Positions 47,201 through 57,162 of a stretch of DNA of 64,000 nucleotides are shown here, piece by piece. Below the pieces are notes generated by a model. It was not told the origin of the DNA. It ran no database searches and worked only from the letters and a program-made list of their open reading frames with translations. The stretch spans positions 62,001 through 126,000 of the forward strand of contig VNWV01000014.1 in assembly GCA_009801085.1 (NCBI GenBank), given 5' to 3'. The first letter of the stretch is position 1, and every line of letters starts with the position of its first letter. The translations under genes were made by a program, and so were the position numbers. The DNA comes from Lasiodiplodia sp. COLG20. Its lineage: Eukaryota > Ascomycota > Dothideomycetes > Botryosphaeriales > Botryosphaeriaceae.

Positions 47201-50200
47201 GCTGAGCCATTCGTCTGAGGCCGGTGGCTGGCCGCTAGTCAGCTGGAAGATCTGCTTCCCGGCCTCTGTGGTGAACTGCACGCCCGGCAGCACCTCTTCA
47301 ACTGCGGACGAGGAATTCTGTTCTTTCGTTTCTGCCAGCGGAATGTCAGCATCATTGGGATAGAAGGCCTTCTTCACCATCTCCACCAGGCCTCCAGTGA
47401 TGCCATCTAGAATCTCCTTGGCACTCTCATCAGCACGCTGCGAGTAGCGCACCGACACGGGACTCTGCAAGATGCACACCCGGCCAGCGTCCTGGCCAAC
47501 AACGGCATCGACGTTCTCCGACTGCCACAGCGAGTCCTTCTTGAAGAAGTACTCAAAGTCCTCGTCGAGGGCCGGGATGAAGTTGACAGGCTTCATGGTG
47601 CGCGACTTGCAGCGGCGGACGAACCACCGCGCATCCTCGGGATGCAGCTTTCGCGTCTCCGCCCCGGGACACCACGCAGCAACGGCACCGGCATCCCGCG
47701 TCGCCGCCACGAGCGCCTCGGTATCGCTGCTGGCCGGCAGCTTGGCCGTCTTTGCCTCTGGATCCAGCAGCCTGTCCCGCGCGCGCTGCGCCACATCCCG
47801 CAGCAGCACCGCGTACGACGGATCGACAAAAGCCTTCCGGTGCGGGAGGTACGTCAACTCGACCAACCTGCCCAGCACCCTCGCGTACGTCATATCCGCA
47901 ACCTCCGCCGCCGGTCCTCCCGCCTCATCGACGGCGAACCACGGCTTCGCGAAATCCGCATTGAGCCGCGGGATCAGCGTATCCCGCATCCTCACCAGCG
48001 CCGCCGCCCTCTGCGCACGGGGGAGACTGAACACCGTCTTGTCCAGCTCAGCCCAGAGCTTCACGCCGCGCGTGGCCAGCTTGTGAATCGGCTGCCCCAT
48101 CTCCGACTGCACCGTCAGCACGCCGCCGGCGGGCCTCTCGTACGACCTGTCCCAGTCGTCCTCCCTCTCCAACCCCGGGGCAGCGACGATCAACTCGCGG
48201 CTCTCGGGGGACGTGTGCGCCTCGCGCGCCACCATCATGCGGCTGCCGAGCAGCACGCCGTCGAACGGCATGGCGGCCGCTCTACCATACGGCTCCCGCG
48301 TCGCCCACTCGCCGCTGAGGTACGGGAATGCGCCTTCGGCATCCCCGAACCCGCTGCCCGCGACGAGCACGACGTTGCTGCGCTTGCGGATTTCGGCGTA
48401 CAGGTCGAGCACGGGCTCGTGGAAGTCCTCGTACGAGTGGTGCCCGCCGCCGCGGCCGCCCGTCCACTGCAGGACGACGGGGAAGCGCGGGTGCGCGTCG
48501 GCGATGGCGAGGACGTCGCGGATGGCGGCGGTCGAGCCGGGCTTGAAGCCGATGTGCTTGATTCCGAGGGTCGTGATGTACGTGGATGCGATGTCCGGCG
48601 AGGGCACGCCGGCGCCGATGGTGAGGCCGTCGATGGGGGCGGTGCCGCGGCGCTGTAGGTCGGCGAGGAGCGTGATCTGCCAGCGCATGGCTTCGGGCGA
48701 GGCGTAGATGAGGTTGACGGTGATGCCGCGGCCGCCGGGGACGGAGGCGGCGGCCTTTTCGATGGCGGCGCTCATGCTGGACGGCTCGAAGTAGCCGCCG
48801 CCCGCCATTTCGATGTGGTACCCGGCGTTCATCACCGCCGCGACGAAGTCCCAGTGCACCGTCGTCGGCGTCATGCCCGCCGTGAAGACGGGCGGCGCGC
48901 CGAGCACGCGGCTGAGTCTGGTGTCGAGCTGGACGGCGCCCGTCGTCGCGTCCCGGACCAGCCGCGGGCGGAACTGCTCGCTCCACGACGCGGCGTGCAG
49001 CTTGTGCGCCGGCAGCTGCGCGGCGAAGAGGTCGACCTTTGTGGATTGGGTGTCGTCCGGCACGGCCAGCGTGGCGGCGTTGACGACGATGACGCCCTGG
49101 CCCTGCTTGACCATGTCGACGACGTCGCCGAGCCGCCCGCTGGCCAGCATGACGACGTGCGTGGCGCCGGGCAGCTGCAGCGCCGCTGGCCAGTCGACCG
49201 GCTCCAGGGCGATGGCGTCGATGAGCGTGTCGGTGGCGGAGCGCTCCGTGATGCTGCGCAGGTCGCGGCCGTCCTTGCTGTGGTGCACCGGCAGGCCCAT
49301 CTTCGCCGCCACCAAGCCGCAACCACCCTCCCTCATCCTTTCTTTGACCTTGACCGCGGCGTCGGCCAAGTACGGGCTGTGGAACGGCGCGCTGATAGGC
49401 AAAAACGACGCGCGCACAACCTTCTTGCGCTTCCGGAACGGCACGCGCGCCTGGTCGACGCCGTCCTCGGCCGCGATCGTCCTGACGCGCAAACACACGC
49501 CGCGCAGCGCCCGTGCCGGGCCCGACAGCGTAAAGTTCTCCGCCGTGTTCCGCAGCGCGACGTAAACCTTCCCATCCTCAGGCAAGTCCTCGTTGCACCG
49601 CGCCACGAGCTCCTCCACCTCCTTGCGCCGCAGCCCGCGCACGCTGAGCATCATGCCCGGCCGCCCCTCGCCGGCGTCCACGCTGTCCTGCACGTCCGCC
49701 GCCGCCAGCGCCGAGCGCGGCGCCGCCGTGTGGCTCTCGAAGCCGAGCCAGAACAGCAGGCGCACCGCGTCGCGCGCCGCCGCGTAGAACTCGTCCCACG
49801 TGCTGCATTGGGCCACGGCCGCCGCGATGACTAGCCCTTGCGAGTGGCCCGTCACGCCGCGCAGCAGGGCGCGCAGCTCGCCGGGCGTTTTGGCGAGGAC
49901 GCGGCAGGTGACGGCGTAGTGCGCCAGCCCGACGAGGCCGATGAGGGGGAAGCTGACGGCCGCGCTGGCGAGGAAGGATGGGTCGGGGACGGCGGATTCG
50001 TCGGTGAGCCAGGTGGGCAGGTCGATTTCGCGGCCCGCGTAGAAGCCGTAAGTCGAGGGGTCGCGGGAGAGGGAGGAGAGTTCGGCGGAGGCGGCGGAGA
50101 GGAGCGGGGTGAGGAGCGGCGAGTAGGTGGAGATGAGGCTGCGCAGCTCGGTGAAGCAGGCTGGGTTCGCCGCGCCTTGGCCGCCGAAGATGAGGTGCAG

Positions 50201-50614
50201 TTGCTTGGAGCCGGTGGCGGCGGCTGAAAGGAGGGCGCTCGGCGTGGGAGCGGGTTGCTTGGAGCAGCGGGACAGCGCGTCGTAGTAGCTGCGGAGCAGA
50301 TCGCGCCCTGCCTGCACGCCGCTTGGTGATGAGAGGGCGAGGGTGTGGATGTCGGTGGTGGAGAGGAATTGGGATTCGAAGGCGCTCAAGGCGGCAGTGA
50401 GGACCGAGGGAGGTGTTGAGGACGACTCCAGATACGCAACGAAGCGTAATGCCAGCTCACCTGATGATGAGGGCGGCGTGTCGTCGCTGGGCGGACTGGC
50501 TTGGAAGGCATCGCGATGGCCGATCAGAGAAGCCAGCTGCGTCGAGTCGACTTCGAGGGCGCACTTGATGCTCCCAGAGGTGAGATGCAGGGGAGAAGTC
50601 GTGGTAGCCGCCAT
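44260..50614 (-). CDS. Fatty acid synthase beta subunit
   Basis: Exons 50614-45538, 45450-44959, 44880-44765, 44691-44260 (2038 aa, normal for fungal FAS beta). Domains in order: acetyltransferase with HLIFGGQG (about 145) and GHSQG (about 258); enoyl reductase with AGMTPTTVHWDF (about 578) and GGHHSYEDFH (about 725); dehydratase with THGMYTSA (about 1566); malonyl/palmitoyl transferase with FTGQGSQG and GHSLGEYGALA (about 1800). All catalytic signatures are present, so it looks active. The start at 50614 has an ACC-ATG-G context; upstream in-frame ATGs at 50653, 50668 and 50695 also exist. A partner alpha subunit (KS, KR, ACP) is not in the window. It is divergent from a PrpD-like gene, which suggests a dedicated secondary-metabolite FAS supplying an acyl starter; a housekeeping role cannot be excluded. 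Confidence 0.95.
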
Positions 50615-50938
50615 GGTGTTGTCTGTTGTGGCACAGCCGAGATCCAGACTCATGCAGGCACTAGACATTATCAGTATTTTGCTACCAGTACACATACCTT
50701 ATCCAGGACGGCGGCGATGCAAAGCCGTGGAGGCGGAGGAGTGCTGCCGAGCTCGCCCACAACTTCCGCCGCGCTCGGCCGCCGAGTCCCGAATGCGTAG
50801 CCGCCGCCCGCCAACTACACTGACCACGCCGACCGTTCGAACTTTTGTTAAACAAGCCCCAATCATGCTGCTGCGGTGAGCAACAAACCACCTATCAATT
50901 CCACATTTTCCCTGCCACTGCCACCATTCCTCCCCGCC
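50615..50938. promoter_or_regulatory. FAS beta / PrpD-like divergent promoter
   Basis: 324 bp between the two start codons. It holds the shared site at 50775-50785 almost exactly mid-way (161 and 154 bp from the starts) and several GCCG/CGGC runs around it. Confidence 0.65.
50775..50785. promoter_or_regulatory. TCGG-CCG-CCGA site in FAS beta/PrpD promoter
   Basis: TCGGCCGCCGA is the reverse complement of the sites at 26610-26620 and 32600-32610; identity with the CAD/SMP-30 promoter extends to 13 bp. Confidence 0.7.
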
Positions 50939-52456
50939 ATGGCACCCTCCGGCGACGACAACTCGGCCAAGCCGTACGACGCCGTCATCGCCTCCATAGT
51001 CGACTACGCCTACGACTTCGTGCCCGACCGCCCCGAGGCCTGGGCCCGCGCCAAAGCCACGCTGATCGACGCCCTGGGCTGCGCCTGCGAGGGGCTGGCG
51101 ACGAGTGCCGAGCTGGTCCGGCTGGTCGGCCCGCACGTCGGCAGTCCCGCGCAGGTCCCCGGCGGCTTCAAGCTGCCCGGCACCTCGTTCCAGCTCGACG
51201 TCTACAAGGGCGCCTTCGACATGGGCGCGTCGATCCGGTACCTCGACCACAACGACGCGTTTCCCGGCGCCGAGTGGGGGCATCCGTCCGGTACACATCC
51301 CCATCCACCTTTTTCTCTCTCTCTTTCCCAACAACCAACTGATTAACGACCGACAGACAACCTCGGCGCCATCCTCAGCGCCGCCTCCATCTTCGCCCGC
51401 GCCGAAGGCCTGCCCCTAACCATGCACTCCATCCTCACCGCCCTCATCAAAGCCTACGAAATCCAAGGCGTCTTCCAAATCCGCAACGCCTTCAACAAAG
51501 TCGGCCTAGACCACGTCATCCTCGTCAAAGTCGCCTCGACCGCCGTCGTCTGCCACCTCCTCAACCTCCCCCGCTCGCAAGCCCTCGCCGCCGTCTCGCA
51601 CGCCTGGGTCGACGGCCACCCTTTGCGCGCCTACCGCCAAGCCCCCAACACGGGTCCCCGCAAGGGCTGGGCCGCCGGCGACGCGTGCATGCGCGCCGTG
51701 CACCTGGCGCTGCTGGCGCGCGCGGGGCAGCCGGGGCTGAAGACGGCGCTGAGCGCGCCGCGCTGGGGGTTTTACGACGTGCTGTTTGGCGGAAGGGAGT
51801 TTGAGTTCTTCCAGCCGTTTCGCAGCTGGGTGGTTGAGACGGTGCTGTTCAAGGTCAACACGGCCGAGGGCCACGGCATGACGGCCGTCGAGGCGGCGTT
51901 GAAGATTGCCAACGAGATGCGCGCCAAGGGGCTGCGGGCCGAGGATATTGGCAGCGTAAGGGTCCGCACGCAGGAGGCGGGGATGATTATTATTAACAAG
52001 AGCGGCCCGCTGCATAATCCGGCTGATCGCGATCACTGCCTCAAGTACATGGTCGCGGTCGTGCTGCTCAAGGGCGCGCAGATCGAGACGGAGGACTACC
52101 AGGATGCGTCGCCGTGGGCGAAGGATCCGCGCGTCGAGGAGTTGAGGGCTAAGACGACGATGGTGGAGGATGAGCAGTTTACCAGGGACTACCATAACAC
52201 CGAGATCAGGAGCTTGACGAATGCGGTGCAGGTCACGATGAAGGATGGGACGGCGTTGGATGATGTTGTTGTCGAGTTTCCGCTCGGCCACTTCCGTCGT
52301 CCGGAGTCGGTGCCGCTGGTGTATGAGAAGGCCAGGAGGAATCTTGGGTTGAAGTTGGCGCCCGAGAAGGTGGATGCCGTGCTGAAGCTGGCCGAGGATG
52401 ATGAGAAGTTCCTTGCTACGCCGGTTAACGATTTTCTTGATATGTTTGTTGTTTAG
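50939..52456 (+). CDS. 2-methylcitrate-dehydratase-like enzyme (PrpD, MmgE/PrpD family)
   Basis: Exons 50939-51290 and 51357-52456 (483 aa). Signatures of true PrpD: DHNDAFPGAEWGHPSDNLG, LIKAYEIQGVFQ, GLDHVILVKVAST, SHAWVDGHPLRAYRQAP and GRKGWAAGDA-like GPRKGWAAGD, then PRWGFYDVLFGG. PrpD dehydrates 2-methylcitrate in mitochondria; here there is no clear presequence from 50939 (an upstream ATG at 50876 would add 21 residues). Pairing with FAS beta suggests an alkyl-citrate substrate, giving an alkyl-aconitate for the CAD-like enzyme at 26.7 kb. Its sequence type differs clearly from that CAD-like paralogue, so the two probably do consecutive, different steps. Confidence 0.91.
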
Positions 52457-53461
52457 TCCTGTTCACTGCAAATTTTTCATCAGTATCGTTAGAAAATAGA
52501 AAAAGGCCACTTTGCAGTTCGAGAGTAATCTCGCATTTTTCTTCTGTGAGACTACACTGTTGCGTGTTTGAATAAGACCGAGGCCGGTACATGCACGACG
52601 CGTCGTGAGAGAAACTCCACCGGACTCTGGTGATGGCTATTCCGGGTCGAATTCGGGACTGAGGCGAACTTCAGACCAGTAGCGACGGCAATTTTCATCC
52701 GCACTCAAGCAGCAATGATGGCTAACAATTGGTGGTCTGGATATTAATGGCGGAATGTCGCGGTCAGCGGGGAGAAGGCGGGCGCCGAGCAAGCGACCGG
52801 GCCACCTTTCTTCCGGGGACGCTAGTCCATTCCAGGAGTAGCCGAGAATGAACGGTAGGGTCGGCGCGAGACGATCCGGTCACCTTTAATCCTGCCGCGT
52901 CGCTTTGTCCTGGGTGGTAACAATCTTGGTCGTCTTCCATGGCCTGCAGTTACGTCGACACTGTTTTCGAGGGATTTAAGACATATCATAGTCAATTTAG
53001 ATTTCGAAAGTTCTGATATTGAGCGCCAGGTTGCTGAAGTCATGTCACGTGATTCGAGCGTTACTGCTGTCTATATATTTAACTCGTATCCTGTATGTTA
53101 GTATAGTCAAGCAACCCACCATTTCTGCACTCCTTCGCTTGAGATTCATCCTCAGCACAGAGTACTTCAACACAACATTGATGTGCCAGTATGAAGGGAG
53201 AGATCTCGGTATATCCCGGCTCGATTCGGATGAGATGTGATTCAACCCCGCTGGAATGGTGGAACTCTATTAGCCAGCTTGATTCATCAGCATTTTCGGG
53301 CTTCGCGTTTTGAAGATTCCGAGCCAGAGCTTGGCTCTCTTAAAGGTCATATATTTAATGTTCTCTTCATACCGGCACTTAGACCTAAGAGAGTTCACAC
53401 AGACCAGCAACATCTCAAGCGGCGACGAAGAAACAAAACATTTCTACTCTCTTTAATCACC
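52457..53461. other. Intergenic region, no gene seen
   Basis: About 1 kb. A TATATATTTAA stretch near 53075 is far from the next start. Nothing recognised. Confidence 0.45.
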
Positions 53462-53935
53462 ATGTCTCCCAACCCATATTTTATCATCGCGGCTCTGCCT
53501 GCCGACGACATGACCTTGGCCGACTACGAGGTCAAGAAAGTCTTCAACATGGACCCCGAGTACACCCGCACCGAGATAGAGAAGATGAAACAGTCCATGG
53601 TGGATGCAAGATTCGACTTCGACTGTATGTCAATCTTCTACAAGGAGCACAAGAAATTGAGCTATCCCGGCTGACCTTTCTGGGTGTGTCCAGTGGTCCT
53701 CTGTTCGCTGGAGCGGGGCACGCAGCCCGTGATTGACGCTCTGGACAAATGCGAAAATTGCAAAGCCGTCATCATTGGCTTCGGCTTGCGTGGCCATCCC
53801 AGTCCCAAGGTTGCTGTGCTGTTGGAGGAGCTTATTGAGCGGCTGAGGTATCATCCCAAAAATGTGACGATTAAGCTCAATTGGAATATCCCTTCGAGCT
53901 TGAATGCTGCTAAGAGAGCACTTGGACAAGAGTAG
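53462..53935 (+). CDS. Hypothetical 134 aa protein
   Basis: Exons 53462-53624 and 53694-53935, joined by a 69 nt GT-AG intron that keeps phase. The protein is soluble, without signal peptide. It contains YFIIAALPADDMTLADYEVKK, an acidic/basic helix, and after the intron LVLCSLERGTQPVIDALDKCENCKAVIIGFGLRG, a beta-alpha-beta-like run with GFGLRG, then a helix VAVLLEELIERLRYHP. I do not recognise the family; the pattern resembles small uncharacterised proteins scattered in ascomycete accessory regions. Start chosen for its CACC-ATG-T context after a pyrimidine-rich leader. Confidence 0.7.
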
Positions 53936-54057
53936 ACCATCTCCCACGAAATATATTGTCACAAATGTAGAAAAAAAAAACGGAGGTGATTGATTCCATG
54001 ACATTCCATCAGTTAAGACGTGAGAGATCGTCATCTTGTCCCACGGCACCGAACCCC

Positions 54058-55820
54058 TTAAACATACAGCTCAAGCTGCCACCATTCACATCTCTCCGCC
54101 ATCCCTTCACTAGTAACCCCCGGGACAATCCCATCGTTGGTAATATTCAGCACCGTCCCATTTTCTGCATAACTAGGGAAGTACGGTAATCCGTCAACCA
54201 GACTATCCGGAATGCCGTGGACTACGAGACTGATGATATAGTCTTGCATAGCATACGCAATTGTTTCGTTGACCGCCGAGCTGCTGGGATCGTAGTGCAC
54301 GTACGAGCCATCCTGTCCGTGTAAGCCTGGCGGCACGCCGAAAAGATACCCATGCGACCGGTTTCCGTAAGCACGATCCAGAGCGACAGCGTTGCATGTA
54401 AAGAGGTATTCAGTAACGGTGAGCGCGGCTCGGGCGATAGGGTCGCGGTACGGCATGGTGCCGTCGTACACAGCTGGATATAAGCTGTCGGCGATGTAAT
54501 CGATGACCGAGTCGACTGCGCTGGGGAAAGTGAACCGCAGGAAGTCACGATATTCGTCATCGTTTACAGCGGGCGGACAGAAGCCAAGACCTTCGTTAGT
54601 ATTCCGCCCCACTAGGACGTTTATGGATGGGTCGTAGCGGCCATGCTTGAGCAGCCATTTCGGATCCTGTGTAACGAACGTCCCGTCGATGGCCGGCGTG
54701 AAGGTGAACAGGCCGTACGGGGAACGCGCGACTTGCAAAGCATTGGCGTGGATGAGTTGCGAGGAGGAAAGTGCGCGCGCTTCGGAGAGGCTGCTAACAC
54801 CGGCAGCGGTGAGGAATGACTGGAAAGTCTCTTCCTGCGTGTGCATAGACGGGACGCTGAATACGCCGGAAGACTGGAATATTGCTTGCTTGAATGGCGC
54901 TAGAGAACTGCCTCCAAATGCGGTGACTTGCTGTAAGAGAGAGCCGGCGCCAGCTGACGTCCCGACTACCGTTACCCGGTTTTTGTCTCCGCCGAAGAGT
55001 TGGATATTTTCTTGAACCCATTCGAGAGCCTTTCTTTGGTCGTAGAGTCCTGCGTTCCCCAACCCACTTTCTTGGAACGTAGGACCAGAAAGGAAGCCGA
55101 AGGCACCTAAGCGATAATTCAGTGAGACATAGATCATGCCGTCGACAGACTCATTCAGACTCCGGGAGATCAAGCTGACAGGGCTACCATCCAGCTTAGA
55201 TCCTGCGGTATAGCCTCCGCCTGCATGTCATGTAAGCTCATATCCCCGGCGGAAGGCTTGCATGCTTACCATGGATATTCACAAGAACAGGAGCCCCGTA
55301 CCCCTTTCCAACACGCTCAAATGCGGTGCGAGGGACAATAACGTCCAGGAAAGGGCAGTCTTCGCTTTCCAGAGGATCCCGAACCGTTGGAACAGAGCTA
55401 TTGGACAAGTCTATCGTTGAAAGCGAGTTGTTCGGCATTGCTCCAGAAGCGATGTACGGAGTCGTCCATTCGTAGCTAGTGAGGAGTCAGGAAGGGCTCG
55501 CTTGCGGACAAATGTGGCCATCGAGTCCGTCGCGGATCAAAGACCGGTTTACGACAGGTGGCTGAGGGGCCCTGAAACGGAGTTCGCCCAGAGGCGGGGC
55601 AGCATATCTGATATTTGAGAAGTTGTAATAGTTTCCGGCTAGCTGCGTATTGGTAAGCTTTCACGCTCAGTCGTGATGTATTTAGCCAAGTTCTCACATT
55701 ATACTCCGAGGCACGGTATAGCTCGTAGCCCAGATCCACCACGGGGAGTGAGCCGTTCGCATCATGTGCGTACGTGATGCCAAGCGAGAGCAAGGCAAGA
55801 CTCAACATCTTGGAAACCAT
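54058..55820 (-). pseudogene. Secreted type-B carboxylesterase with premature stop
   Basis: Exons 55820-55698 (an ATG at 55835 adds five residues), 55642-55270, 55220-54058; about 550 codons. A signal peptide (MLSLALLSLGITYA) precedes the esterase fold: NFSNIRYAAPPLGELRFRAP, CPQASPS, EDCPFLDV, NIHGGGYTAGSK, YVSLNYRLGAFGFLS, LYDQRKALEWVQ, and the nucleophile elbow GTSAGAGS. The codon after CPQASPS is TGA (55489-55487) where the family has Trp, and the frame is otherwise collinear on both sides, so a single TGG-to-TGA change has broken the gene. The elbow has Thr in place of the usual Glu (GESAGG). Because TGA sits in CTGAC-TCCTCACTAG, an unrecognised intron is a less likely alternative. Confidence 0.72.
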
Positions 55821-55835
55821 GATATGACTGTGCAT

Positions 55836-57162
55836 CCTTTCTGATTGAAGATGTGGAAAAAGGGTGATGAGAAATGTCAGTTGGCTATTGTACGGAGCAG
55901 TGGAGACTCTTAAATACAGCCGTCCGCTCGTAAATCATCTCGTGTAGAATATGCCTAATTCGGGCCTTTCAGTTGCCCGGCTGCGTCATAATTGCGGCCT
56001 TTGTAAGAGATAGGGCAGCCTCTTCGCCACAGCAATGAAGGATGCCGGATCGTACTGTGCACAACCCGAGATGATATCTTACCATGTATGCAAGAAAGTC
56101 GGGGGAATCCCATATACCCCTGCCGACGGCGCTCAGCTCGTCTAAGCACCGCCGTCAGAGACGGGATCCTGTGGACAGCCCCAGTGATCATCGCGCTAAG
56201 CGCGAAGAACTAGCCCAAGACTGTATGAAGCTAAATAAGCAGGATACACGAGGCATGCTATTGGCGCTCTGAATTTAAGTAGGGAAAGGGTTAGCGTTGA
56301 GCCGATGTATTGACCGCAAAGTAAATACATAGTAAGTGTTTCTGCATTTTCGTATTCGTACGAAGCCATCCTAAGTTCCCTTATCAAAGGTGGTCTGATT
56401 TAAACGATAGATATTTATAAACGTATCGATAATCGAGTCACACCGCTATTTACTGTTGACCAGATACGTATTATTGGAATTTACGTATTCGTACAAAATC
56501 ATCCCAAATTTCTCTATAGCAAGTAATCAATCCCGAAAATTCCTCGTCTCAAGCATCTATGTGCCTGTGAAAACATCCATTAATCTTCGGCTGAGATTAA
56601 AAAAGGTAAGTCCCTCAACGAGATTCGCATAGAGAAGCCAGGATTATCCCATGCACTAGCTATGGATGAAGGCAGTGGCCGGAACCTTGGAGTGACTGCG
56701 GAATTTGCTTACAAATTATATGCTCGGGACTACTTGTAGCGGAGTCTGTCACTTCTGATTAGCTGTCCAAACACAGCACATGAAGCAGCCGCATCCAGCA
56801 GCCAACCGTTGAATTGAGGTTCGATTGTCTCTTTTCTGATAACGTACATTAAATCCTTTCGCCTATGCCACCATTAATCCATCTTAAACGAACTCGTACA
56901 TGAAAAAGATCTTTAACATTAGAATCCTAATGCCGAAGAATGGTAACGCTAAGAAGACACAGTTAACTCGAGCTTACAGCTTGAAGGAATCCATTTTATT
57001 GTTATTGGTGGTATTTATTCTGCTAAGAATCAACCCGGGCTATACCTAATCTTATAGCTAAAGACTTGATAAGAGGTATTGGCCTGTATTGACGGAATCG
57101 CTGCCCCAGGTTAATCTACACATGCTGACGCGAAGGCTTCCTGGGACGTAGACGCTTCACAT
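55836..57162. other. Intergenic, partly AT-rich with diverged repeat
   Basis: About 1.3 kb without a gene. A direct repeat at 56349-56390 and 56481-56523 has diverged largely by transitions. The part from 56.3 kb to 57.1 kb is AT-rich. Confidence 0.45.

Noticed and set aside
47642..49834. Several 160-400 codon frames on both strands within FAS beta
   Set aside because: Arg/Ala/Gly-rich out-of-frame readings caused by high third-position GC; no domain pattern.
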